A stretch of DNA of 64,000 bases, from the NCBI RefSeq assembly GCF_000425485.1, contig NZ_AUDN01000023.1:62001-126000 (forward strand). The letters are read 5' to 3'. This DNA is from Flavobacterium tegetincola DSM 22377. Lineage in GTDB: Bacteria > Bacteroidota > Bacteroidia > Flavobacteriales > Flavobacteriaceae. The notes below the pieces were generated by a model, which searched no databases, was not told the DNA's origin, and saw nothing but the letters and a program-made list of their open reading frames with translations. The position numbers and the translations under genes were made by a program. Position 1 is the stretch's first letter, and every line of letters begins with the position of its first letter. Below, piece by piece: positions 1 to 7,638 of the stretch.

Positions 1-348
1 TAAACCGGTTCCGTAAAAGATATTATCTCCCAAAATTAGGGCTACTTTATCGGATCGAATAAACTCTTTTCCGATGATAAACGCTTCTGCTAAACCGTTG
101 GGATGTTCTTGAACTGCATATTCAAAACGGCAACCCAATTGCGAACCATCGCCTAACAATAGTCTAAAAAGTGGCAAATCATGCGGTGTAGATATGATCA
201 GGATTTCGTTGATTCCTGCCCACATTAAAGTAGACAGTGGATAATAAATCATCGGTTTATCATAAATAGGCATTAACTGCTTACTTACCGCTAAAGTAAG
301 CGGGTGCAAACGTGTTCCTGAACCTCCAGCGAGAATAATTCCTTTCAT
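1..348 (-). CDS. rmlA: Glucose-1-phosphate thymidylyltransferase, N-terminal part
   Basis: The reverse strand encodes the first 116 residues of a sugar nucleotidyltransferase; the rest lies off the left edge. It begins [16 protein letters not shown], the GxGxRL nucleotide-binding signature of RmlA/RfbA, followed by the [14 protein letters not shown] segment that is characteristic of RmlA. RmlA couples glucose-1-phosphate to dTTP as the first step of dTDP-L-rhamnose synthesis for surface polysaccharide. It starts two bases after the stop of the Wzz-like gene, so the two are probably co-transcribed, and further dTDP-sugar genes may follow off-window. The family call is firm; specificity for dTTP is inferred from the family. 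Confidence 0.93.
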   Translation of the reverse strand, partial: MKGIILAGGSGTRLHPLTLAVSKQLMPIYDKPMIYYPLSTLMWAGINEILIISTPHDLPLFRLLLGDGSQLGCRFEYAVQEHPNGLAEAFIIGKEFIRSDKVALILGDNIFYGTGL

Positions 349-350
349 AA

Positions 351-1331
351 TTATGCAGTTATTTCACTTCTTTGTCTAGTTTTTTGTTTCTTATAGAATC
401 CAATGAAAAAGACAATGAAAATGTAGAGACCTACAAAAAGTGCTGGTAACATGACCGGAATTGTAGCTTCACGTTGAACATTGTCAACAATGCTCAATTC
501 TCGAATGATTTTTTCAGTATTTACCAGTTCCAGTTTATAGTAACCCAATTCACTGACTAGAGTACTTTTAGTTTTTAAGACGTTGTCAATCTCACTGTTC
601 TCATTGTTGTAATACATCAACTTACTGTCGGAACCGTACTTATTATCGCCATTAGAAAAATTATCTAAAATGCCATTCACTTGATTCAAAGTCTGTTCAG
701 TGTACTTGATTTTATTTTTCAAGTTCTCCACTTCATTTTTTTGAATTAAGGTAAAATAACTATTATTATTCAAGAAGTTCATCAGCGGGTCAACTGTGTT
801 TTCCCTATTAATCTTATCTTTACTGATAATTAAAATTTGATGGTACTCATATTTCATGCTTGTCATCTCATCCTTTACTACTTTTTCCATACTGCCGTCT
901 TCAGCAATAAGTTTAAGCATTTCCATATTGGATTCCTTCCCATTAACAAAGTCGTACGGATCAATTATAGCTTCAATCTTAATTTCTCGTAGTTTTTCAG
1001 GATATTTAATTCCGATGGATTTCAAGAAAACGGTATCCTTGTCCTCTATTTTTATATTCAGTAAATTGATCTTATTGTACAGATATTCAGTACTATTAAA
1101 ATTAGGCAATACTATAATTTTATGATCGTACTTTTTCTGTACAGAACTTAAATAAAATCCGGCAGCAAGACCAAGAATGAGCAACAATACAATTGCTATT
1201 CCATGCTTGATGAAAAACTGAATGCTGTTAAAAATAAAGTAGCCAAAATTGCCTATACTTTTGCCAATTTTTTGGGTCAATTGGTTCAAATCTATTTCTC
1301 CAAGATCTTTATCGGGAAGTTGTTGATTCAT
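351..1331 (-). CDS. Wzz-like polysaccharide chain-length determinant family protein
   Basis: A 326-residue protein with the layout of Wzz/PCP polysaccharide co-polymerases: a short cytoplasmic N-terminus, one membrane helix at about residues 44-62, a large periplasmic section with coiled-coil character (about 200-285), and a second membrane helix at about 291-313 ending in a basic tail. Such proteins oligomerise in the inner membrane and set O-antigen or exopolysaccharide chain length. There is no C-terminal tyrosine kinase domain. Its position just before rmlA supports a role in surface polysaccharide assembly. The architecture is seen directly; the exact polymer is unknown. Confidence 0.75.
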   Translation of the reverse strand: MNQQLPDKDLGEIDLNQLTQKIGKSIGNFGYFIFNSIQFFIKHGIAIVLLLILGLAAGFYLSSVQKKYDHKIIVLPNFNSTEYLYNKINLLNIKIEDKDTVFLKSIGIKYPEKLREIKIEAIIDPYDFVNGKESNMEMLKLIAEDGSMEKVVKDEMTSMKYEYHQILIISKDKINRENTVDPLMNFLNNNSYFTLIQKNEVENLKNKIKYTEQTLNQVNGILDNFSNGDNKYGSDSKLMYYNNENSEIDNVLKTKSTLVSELGYYKLELVNTEKIIRELSIVDNVQREATIPVMLPALFVGLYIFIVFFIGFYKKQKTRQRSEITA

Positions 1332-1340
1332 TTTCTAAAC

Positions 1341-3032
1341 TTATTTTACATTAAATATTTGTTCTAAAATCTTGATGGTAATTAGGTATGTTGGCTTTAC
1401 ACCAGTTGTTCCTAGACCTCCAGAAGCCAATGTACTTCCCGTTTCCAAAGGATTATCCGAAGCATAATACGCATAACGTACTTTTACATTTGGATTGATG
1501 CTTTTTCTAATTTTTGATGCCGACTGAATTGCTTTTTGGTAATAAGCACCTTCCATTTCCAATCCAATAACACCCCAAGTAGAATCGTGGAAAAATTTCA
1601 ATAAATCCTTATTTTGTAAAGAAGTACCTAAAACACTCACCATTGGTCCTCCAAAGACAGCAATGTCATTTCCTTCAAACATTTCTGGAGTCAACTCATT
1701 TTCAAAAGAATAATTATCTGCTGTTCCTTCATTAATGTGAGCCGAAGGAATCATAATGTCTCCTTTTCCACCTTGCAAAATTCCAGCTTTACCCATGATA
1801 GAAACAGATTCTACATTAAGAAGTACCTTTCGGTCTTTTTCAATTTGGAATGGTTTTAATAGTTCATCAATGGTTTCATAAGCTTGTTCTCCAAATGCAT
1901 AATCCATGACAATTATTACCGGAGCATCTGCATCAATTTTTGCCGTTGGAAAAGCCGTTTTTTTCCAATCAATTTTTGCCGTGTCAAAGATTTGCACGTC
2001 TATATTAGTTCCTGAACTATCAGGAAGCGAAATCATTCCCGCCTCTTTTGCAACCACTTCTACTTTTGATCGAACCTCATCTGCTCCAGAGCGACTCAAT
2101 TCTTCAAAAATAAACATATCCGACTTCTCCTTAAACTTGGTTTTTAAAACCGTGGTAGCAAAAATAGAATTCATCACACTGTGCATATTGGCACTAATTA
2201 CATGAATCGGTCGGTTTAAAAGATTGTGGTCTTTTAAAACTTCCTTGATGTTAGTAGCCCAAATTTCGCCGTGAATATGGTGTCCCAAACGTTCCCTTAA
2301 AATCGGACTGAACGTGATGGTTCTTTTGTTATTTTGCAACACTTCTTCCAAAGCCAATTTCCCCAACCAATAGATGACGTGTAAAAAACGATCTGGTTTT
2401 TCTGCTATAGCAAATGCATCATAAATGTCTAAAACCTCAGCAAAACTGCGGCCTAAAATATGGGACAAATGCGAAACCGCTTTCTCCTTCTCGATTTGCG
2501 TCAGCTTCTTAGTTTGCATAACTGCTTGCTCTAGCTTGTACCAATCGCGAGTCAATTCGCCACTATCGTCCAATAAAACTGCGTTTTTAATCTTGTGCGA
2601 CTCAATAAAAATAAACGTCAAGTGTGTCAAAATATCGTAAATATCCGATCGTCCACGAGTGATTTCCACATTCATTTGCTCCTCATCAATACGATAGCAA
2701 TTTCTCTTTCTCTTGGGTGGAACAATCGCTTTAAAATGCGAACGCGAATAGCCTTCGTCCGAAGTTAAATTGATAAATCGGCATTCTTCAATCCCAATTG
2801 GAAGTCGTTCAATAACATATAAAAGTCCACTTAATTCCACTTTATCTCCCGCAATAGATCCATAAATCTCAGGTCGTAAAGACAATAATGCTTCCCGCAA
2901 TGTATCTCCCGAAACTCCCATCGGTTTATAAAATCCGCGGTTGAACAAGTGGCGCATTGTAATGTACATTCGCTCAATTGCTGCTGATGATTCTTGTGCT
3001 CTTGAACGTGTTATATTTTTTATTTCTATCAT
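1341..3032 (-). CDS. DUF6909-type protein with nucleosidase-like C-terminal domain
   Basis: A 563-residue cytoplasmic protein, starting at ATG 3032 (MIEIKNITRSRAQES); an upstream in-frame ATG at 3077 would add 15 poorly supported residues. I recognise it as the Flavobacteriia family usually called DUF6909, from memory. The C-terminal part (about residues 380-563) has features of the purine nucleoside phosphorylase / MTAN fold: a FGGPMVSVLGTS stretch, GLEMEGAYY (like the ribose-binding MEG/DME motif), and a late YYASDNPLE segment. This suggests a nucleosidase or phosphorylase, but the N-terminal about 350 residues match nothing I can name. It ends ten bases before the Wzz-like gene starts, so an operon is possible. 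Function is not established. Confidence 0.6.
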   Translation of the reverse strand: MIEIKNITRSRAQESSAAIERMYITMRHLFNRGFYKPMGVSGDTLREALLSLRPEIYGSIAGDKVELSGLLYVIERLPIGIEECRFINLTSDEGYSRSHFKAIVPPKRKRNCYRIDEEQMNVEITRGRSDIYDILTHLTFIFIESHKIKNAVLLDDSGELTRDWYKLEQAVMQTKKLTQIEKEKAVSHLSHILGRSFAEVLDIYDAFAIAEKPDRFLHVIYWLGKLALEEVLQNNKRTITFSPILRERLGHHIHGEIWATNIKEVLKDHNLLNRPIHVISANMHSVMNSIFATTVLKTKFKEKSDMFIFEELSRSGADEVRSKVEVVAKEAGMISLPDSSGTNIDVQIFDTAKIDWKKTAFPTAKIDADAPVIIVMDYAFGEQAYETIDELLKPFQIEKDRKVLLNVESVSIMGKAGILQGGKGDIMIPSAHINEGTADNYSFENELTPEMFEGNDIAVFGGPMVSVLGTSLQNKDLLKFFHDSTWGVIGLEMEGAYYQKAIQSASKIRKSINPNVKVRYAYYASDNPLETGSTLASGGLGTTGVKPTYLITIKILEQIFNVK

Positions 3033-3214
3033 ATTTACTTTTGTTTTTATTCTCAAGTAGGAATTTAGCATTTGCAAATGAGGTATATTTGAATTGATAA
3101 TTACATTTTACTAGCGCAAACTCGTGTTTCTACTTTATAACCCACAAATGTAGGATTTTTATCTTTACTTCGAGAGGGAAGAATGAATTCTTCTTTTCAT
3201 TCAAAAAAACTAAT

Positions 3215-4072
3215 TTAATTTGACAATTGTAACGTCATTGAAGGTTCGTAAAAAGAAAACGGTTTCCCTAAGTCGTCTTCATTACTGTTTTTATGCCATT
3301 TTCCACCTGTGAATGTAAATGAAAATGCTTTTCTAACACTGTAACACATTACTTTGGGTGCATACGAAATTTCAGTTTCAGTTGTTCCCGTTTGTTGATT
3401 TACACTCGTTTTTTCCACTTTATTCTTTTCAATGCGCATTTTTTCAAAAGCTACAAATATCCCGTTTTCCGGCATTTGGATATTCAGATCATAAATATCA
3501 AATTGATGTCGGAAAATTCCCTTTTTTACCGTAACAATTAAATCTTGCGTCAATAATTCTTCGCCGGGAAATCCATTTCCATCCACCGAATAAAGATGCA
3601 GTTTTAAAGTTGCTCCTTCAATCGGACTGTCAGTAAAAAGTTTTATTTTCTTAATCCACTTTGTTTTTTTGTATTTCTCAACATACGGAATGAACTTGGC
3701 ATCCATTTTTGGACCGTTGTCAAATGCTTCTAAAATGGCATTTTCAACTTGTCCAATTTCCAAAATCCTTGGACTTCTGGCTTTTTTAATAACCACGTCT
3801 TCTAGTTCAAACGTCTTACTTTCCAAAACGACTTTCGCAGCGTTTGCAGCCAAAACGGTTTTACGTTCAAAACCTAAAGCCGAGAAAATTAACTTGGCAT
3901 CCGCCGAAACTTGAATACTAAAAGTGCCGTTTTCTTCCGAAGTGGCCGTTTTGTTTTGATTTTCTACAAAAATACTGACATAAGGAATTGGGTTTCCTGA
4001 GGTATCTGTGATGGCGCCTTTGGTTTGGGCAAATGCAGAACAGCTAACTAAAAACAATATTATAAATTTCAT
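3215..4072 (-). CDS. Secreted protein with carboxypeptidase-regulatory-like (CarboxypepD_reg) domain
   Basis: A 285-residue exported protein. It opens with a signal peptide (MKFIILFLVSCSAFAQ, cleavage after AFAQ likely). Residues about 18-95 form a CarboxypepD_reg-like beta-sandwich (GAITDTSGNPIPYVSIFV... GFERKTV... LEDVVI), as found at the start of TonB-dependent receptors and many Bacteroidota surface proteins. Residues about 130-285 form a second region of unknown type that is clearly related to the protein encoded just downstream (shared LKLHxYxVDxxGxPG, ENGIFVAFE and YAPK motifs). No TonB box or barrel follows, so it is not a receptor. Function unknown; probably periplasmic or outer-membrane-associated. 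Confidence 0.75.
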   Translation of the reverse strand: MKFIILFLVSCSAFAQTKGAITDTSGNPIPYVSIFVENQNKTATSEENGTFSIQVSADAKLIFSALGFERKTVLAANAAKVVLESKTFELEDVVIKKARSPRILEIGQVENAILEAFDNGPKMDAKFIPYVEKYKKTKWIKKIKLFTDSPIEGATLKLHLYSVDGNGFPGEELLTQDLIVTVKKGIFRHQFDIYDLNIQMPENGIFVAFEKMRIEKNKVEKTSVNQQTGTTETEISYAPKVMCYSVRKAFSFTFTGGKWHKNSNEDDLGKPFSFYEPSMTLQLSN

Positions 4073-4082
4073 TAATCCTTGA

Positions 4083-4781
4083 TTATTTTGTCACTATTAA
4101 ACTAACTGCCATTCCGTAATATTTATTATAAAAAGGATTGGAATTAGATCCTAAAATATACTTTTTCTTGTCCTTATTACTTGAAACCCATTTACCTTCT
4201 TTTAACTCCCAAATATTGTTTTTACGCAAAGGAATTACGCCAATGGATGGTGCATATTTTAAAACCTTCTCCGAAGTTTTACCTTCCACTACACTTTGAG
4301 TAACTACGTTTTTTTCTAAAATAGTTTGGTCAACACTGTAGCTATTTTCATCAGTAATTAACCACTCAAGGCCAATGAAAATTCCGTTAGTTGGAATCGA
4401 AATTTCTTCTGAAGTCACATCAATAGCGTTATCATTTCTGCCCTTTTTACAAGAAAAAATAATAGAATTAGTAATTTCATTTCCAGGACTTCCGTCCAAA
4501 TTAACTTTGTAAAAGTGCAATTTCATTTTTGCTTCTTCGATTTCAGAATTTGTATTGACTACCACCGTTTTGATGGTAGCGTATTCCTTAATTTTATTGG
4601 AATGTTTAAAGAATTTAGCCTTCGTAATCGACTTGTTTCCTATCCCAGAACTGAAGGGGATTTCCGAATGAGAATAGGTGTCAATCACTTTCTGATCTGA
4701 TGATATCTCAGGGAAATTGCTTTGGGCTTTCATTTGAAAACCAATAAAAATCAACACTAGAATACAAATTTTCTGCACCAT
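4083..4781 (-). CDS. Secreted protein of unknown function, paralogous to upstream neighbour's C-terminus
   Basis: A 232-residue protein with a signal peptide (MVQKICILVLIFIGFQMKAQ). The mature part aligns by eye with residues 130-285 of the protein encoded immediately upstream (3215-4072 lies downstream in coordinate but follows it in transcription): MKLHFYKVNLDGSPGNE, NGIFIGLEWL and LKYAPSIGVIPLRK match the neighbour's LKLHLYSVDGNGFPGEE, NGIFVAFEKM and ISYAPKVMCYSVRK. It lacks the CarboxypepD_reg domain. Its ATG overlaps the stop of the GH3-family gene (TAATG), which points to translational coupling. No function can be assigned. Confidence 0.72.
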   Translation of the reverse strand: MVQKICILVLIFIGFQMKAQSNFPEISSDQKVIDTYSHSEIPFSSGIGNKSITKAKFFKHSNKIKEYATIKTVVVNTNSEIEEAKMKLHFYKVNLDGSPGNEITNSIIFSCKKGRNDNAIDVTSEEISIPTNGIFIGLEWLITDENSYSVDQTILEKNVVTQSVVEGKTSEKVLKYAPSIGVIPLRKNNIWELKEGKWVSSNKDKKKYILGSNSNPFYNKYYGMAVSLIVTK

Positions 4782-6277
4782 TAAATTTTATCTTTATTAA
4801 AAAAATCAGCAATCTTTCGATCATTGCTCAACCGCGGAATTTTATTCTGTCCACCTAATTTTCCAATCGATTTCATGTAAGCATTGAATCCATTGGGTTC
4901 AACAGAAGTGATGACTAATTTTCGCAACACTTTTCCCACAATCAAATCATCATAATAACTGTTTTGCTTTCGCATTGCATCATCAATTTTCAAGGTGAAA
5001 TCTGCTAAATTATCCGGTGCGTTTTCAAATTCAATCAACCATTCATGATACGGTAATCCCGTTTCTGGAGTAATTTGTGGCGCAACCGTAAATTCATTCA
5101 CACGAACCGAAGTTGCTTGCATTGCTTCTTGTAAAGCTTCTTCCACTTCCTTAGCAATCACATGTTCGCCAAAAGCCGAAATATAATGCTTGATTCTCCC
5201 CGAAACAATTACGCGATACGGTTTCAATGAAGTAAATTGAACCGTGTCGCCAATATTATAGCGCCACAATCCCGCATTTGTTGAAATAATTAACACATAA
5301 TTTACATTCAATTCCACCTCACCAATCGTATAACTTTTAGGGTTTTCGTTGAAAAATTCTTCCGATTTAATGAATTCATAAAAAATTCCGGCTTTCAAAA
5401 GCAATAACATTCCTTTCTCCGTTTGGCTATCTTGATAAGCGAAAAAGCCTTCCGAAGCTGGAAACAATTCAATACTATCGACTTTCCTTCCTATCAAGTT
5501 TTCAAATTTCGCACGATACGGTTCATAATTTACACCTCCGTAAATAAAGAGATTGAAGTTTTTAAACAATTCGCCCACAGGCTTATTCGATTTTTCTTTT
5601 AATTTTTCAAAATACATCTGAACCCATGATGGAATTCCCGAAATGACCGACATATCTTCGTTAATGGTTTCGTCAACAACTGCATTTACCTTGGTTTCCC
5701 AATCTTCAATGCAATTGGTTTCCCAACTTGGCATTCGGTTTTTCTGCAAATAATTAGGAACGAAATGCGCCACAATTCCAGAAAGTCTTCCGAAATTAAT
5801 ACCGTGTTTTACTTCTAAAAGCGGACTTCCTTGCAAGAAAATCATTTTTCCAGCAACAAAATCGGCATTTCCAGTTTCGTGAATGTAAAGCAAAATCGCA
5901 TTTCGAGCGGCTTCAATATGAAAAGGCATTGATTCCTTGGTCAGCGGAATGTATTTGGCACCCGAAGTCGTTCCCGATGTTTTAGCAAAATAAAGTGGTT
6001 TTCCCGGCCATAAAATATCCGATTCGCCATTTACAACACGTTCCACATACGGCTTCAAATCCTCATAATCTCGAACGGGAACATTTTTAATAAAATCCCG
6101 ATAGCTTTGAATTTCAGTAAAATGATGGTCTTTTCCAAACTGCGTGTTTTTAGCAGAAGCGATTAAATTATTAAATACTTCATGCTGGGTTTTAACAGGC
6201 TGTTTGGCCCAATTCTGGGTCTTATTATAAATAATAGAAGCGAAAATTTTTGCTGCAAATGCTTTTATTTTAACCAT
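4781..6277 (-). CDS. GH3 family acyl-adenylating / amido-synthetase-like enzyme
   Basis: A 498-residue member of the GH3 (auxin-responsive promoter) family, which belongs to the ANL adenylating superfamily. The ATP/AMP-binding P-loop is visible at about residues 97-110 (YFAKTSGTTSGAKYIP), with downstream YGGVNYEPY and a hinge region near GRIKHYISAFGEHV. Plant GH3 enzymes conjugate acyl acids to amino acids; in Bacteroidota the substrates are unknown. It sits between the M23 peptidase gene and two small secreted proteins on the same strand, with only a few bases between genes, so co-expression is likely. The family is clear; the reaction is inferred. Confidence 0.88.
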   Translation of the reverse strand: MVKIKAFAAKIFASIIYNKTQNWAKQPVKTQHEVFNNLIASAKNTQFGKDHHFTEIQSYRDFIKNVPVRDYEDLKPYVERVVNGESDILWPGKPLYFAKTSGTTSGAKYIPLTKESMPFHIEAARNAILLYIHETGNADFVAGKMIFLQGSPLLEVKHGINFGRLSGIVAHFVPNYLQKNRMPSWETNCIEDWETKVNAVVDETINEDMSVISGIPSWVQMYFEKLKEKSNKPVGELFKNFNLFIYGGVNYEPYRAKFENLIGRKVDSIELFPASEGFFAYQDSQTEKGMLLLLKAGIFYEFIKSEEFFNENPKSYTIGEVELNVNYVLIISTNAGLWRYNIGDTVQFTSLKPYRVIVSGRIKHYISAFGEHVIAKEVEEALQEAMQATSVRVNEFTVAPQITPETGLPYHEWLIEFENAPDNLADFTLKIDDAMRKQNSYYDDLIVGKVLRKLVITSVEPNGFNAYMKSIGKLGGQNKIPRLSNDRKIADFFNKDKI

Positions 6278-6280
6278 AGT

Positions 6281-7147
6281 TTATTCAAAATCAATAAATT
6301 GTGTTGGATCGATGGGATATCCGTCTTTCCAAAGTTCAAAATGCAGGTGAATTCCTGAAGATTGTTCGCCGGAACTTCCTCCAATAGCAATAACTTCGCT
6401 CGTTCGAACCACGTCTCCTTGCGAAATGGTAAGTGATTCACAGTGTTTGTAAACCGATAAAATTTCATTGTTATGCCGTAAGATAATCACGTTTCCATTG
6501 GTTGGCGTCCAATCGGCAAATATTACCGTACCGTTTGCCACAGCTTTAATTGGTGTGTTTTTTGGCAAGGCAATATCCACAGCAAAGTGTTTTTCCTTTG
6601 CATTGTATTTCTCGGTAATTGGTCCTCGAACGGGTGGAAAAAGTACTAAATCCACTTTTGGTTTAGCTTTTTCAAATAAGTTGTATTTGTCTTCCAAAGC
6701 AACCTTTTTTCGAAGCTCAAGTTCTGCTTCTGAAGGTTTTAAATTTGATGTTGCATTATCATTCAGTCCAGGTTTTATAGAGTCCTTACTCAATTTCATG
6801 TAATCCACATCCCCCGTAAGTGCTTTTCTAACAGAGGTTATGTATATTTCATTATTATGCAAAAGTGAAGTCAACGAATCTGATTTTAACGCTAAATTTG
6901 TGGCTTCTTGCTTTAATTTTGAAGAGGAATAACCAGGAATATATTCTTTTAAGGGTGTAAAAGCAATGATGTAAGTGGTGACAAAGATGATAATTACCGC
7001 GCCTAAACTTCCTACTAAAAACACGTTCATGAGCGTTAACTTCAGTGAAAAAATTTCTTCAAAAGTTTCTTCGTTCAAGATGACCAACCTGTTTTTTGTG
7101 AACAGTTGTTTCTTTATACGCTCTTTTCGAAATCTTTTTAGGGCCAT
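6281..7147 (-). CDS. M23 family metallopeptidase (LytM-type), membrane anchored
   Basis: A 288-residue protein with a basic N-terminus, one membrane helix at about residues 42-63, a coiled-coil-like linker, and a C-terminal LytM/M23 zinc endopeptidase domain. The metal ligands are present: H187 and D191 in KHFAVDIALP, and the HLH motif at about 267-269 (GIHLHFELW). M23 enzymes cut peptide cross-links in peptidoglycan or act as regulators in the envelope. The intact ligands suggest activity. The gene is divergent from tatA and starts the run of genes that continues into the GH3-family gene four bases downstream. Confidence 0.9.
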   Translation of the reverse strand: MALKRFRKERIKKQLFTKNRLVILNEETFEEIFSLKLTLMNVFLVGSLGAVIIIFVTTYIIAFTPLKEYIPGYSSSKLKQEATNLALKSDSLTSLLHNNEIYITSVRKALTGDVDYMKLSKDSIKPGLNDNATSNLKPSEAELELRKKVALEDKYNLFEKAKPKVDLVLFPPVRGPITEKYNAKEKHFAVDIALPKNTPIKAVANGTVIFADWTPTNGNVIILRHNNEILSVYKHCESLTISQGDVVRTSEVIAIGGSSGEQSSGIHLHFELWKDGYPIDPTQFIDFE

Positions 7148-7164
7148 AGTTGCTTTTTGTATCG

Positions 7165-7172
7165 CAAATATA
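7165..7172 (-). promoter_or_regulatory. Candidate -7 box for the M23/GH3 operon
   Basis: On the minus strand this reads TATATTTG, a perfect match to the Bacteroidota -7 consensus TAnnTTTG, about 18 bases before the M23 peptidase start. I could not find a convincing -33 TTG at the usual distance, so only the -7 element is supported. Confidence 0.5.
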
Positions 7173-7309
7173 GTGATTTATAGGATTTTTGATTTAAGCA
7201 CGTAGCGAAATTTGGCAGAACTGCATTGCTAAAAAAAATTTGATTTATATTTAACACAGCATTAATTGCAAATAAAGCGACTGATTAATAGCAGCAACAT
7301 AATTTTATT

Positions 7310-7317
7310 TATCTTTG
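7310..7317 (+). promoter_or_regulatory. Candidate -7 box for tatA
   Basis: TATCTTTG, matching the Bacteroidota -7 consensus TAnnTTTG, lies 41 bases before the tatA ATG chosen at 7359. It lies inside the longer open frame that would extend tatA upstream, which supports the shorter start. Confidence 0.5.
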
Positions 7318-7358
7318 CTGCATATTTACAAATTTGCGCAAGCATAAATAATCAGATT

Positions 7359-7529
7359 ATGGGAAGACTTGGTACAACGGAAATTATTTTAATTGTTGTG
7401 GTCATTTTATTAATGTTTGGAGGTAAAAAAATTCCGGAATTGATGAAAGGGTTGGGAAATGGAATCAAGGAATTTAAAAATGCTTCCAAAAAGGACGAAA
7501 CGCCACCTATGACGAAGAAAGAAGAATAG
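7359..7529 (+). CDS. tatA: Twin-arginine translocase subunit TatA/TatE
   Basis: A 56-residue Sec-independent translocase subunit: [39 protein letters not shown]. It shows the single N-terminal membrane helix, the FGGKKIPEL hinge and an amphipathic helix followed by a charged tail, as in all TatA proteins. The open frame extends upstream to 7266, but the extra 31 residues do not look like TatA and contain the probable promoter, so ATG 7359 is preferred. TatA oligomerises to pass folded proteins across the inner membrane. No tatC is in the window. Confidence 0.92.
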   Translation: MGRLGTTEIILIVVVILLMFGGKKIPELMKGLGNGIKEFKNASKKDETPPMTKKEE

Positions 7530-7553
7530 ATAGTACAAATAGTACAGTACGTA

Positions 7554-7585
7554 AATCCTCAAATTATGTTTGGGGATTTTTTTTT
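7554..7585 (+). terminator. Intrinsic terminator after tatA
   Basis: A 10-bp stem (AATCCTCAAA paired with TTTGGGGATT, one G-T pair) with a five-base loop is followed by a run of seven T. It lies 25 bases after the tatA stop. Confidence 0.8.
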
Positions 7586-7638
7586 GTTCTAGAATGTATA
7601 GCAGAGAAATGGTATCACTTCCCTGCTTTTCTTTTCTA

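Noticed and set aside
7266..7358. N-terminal extension of TatA
   Set aside because: The extra 31 residues are not TatA-like and overlap the likely promoter; ATG 7359 gives the normal protein.
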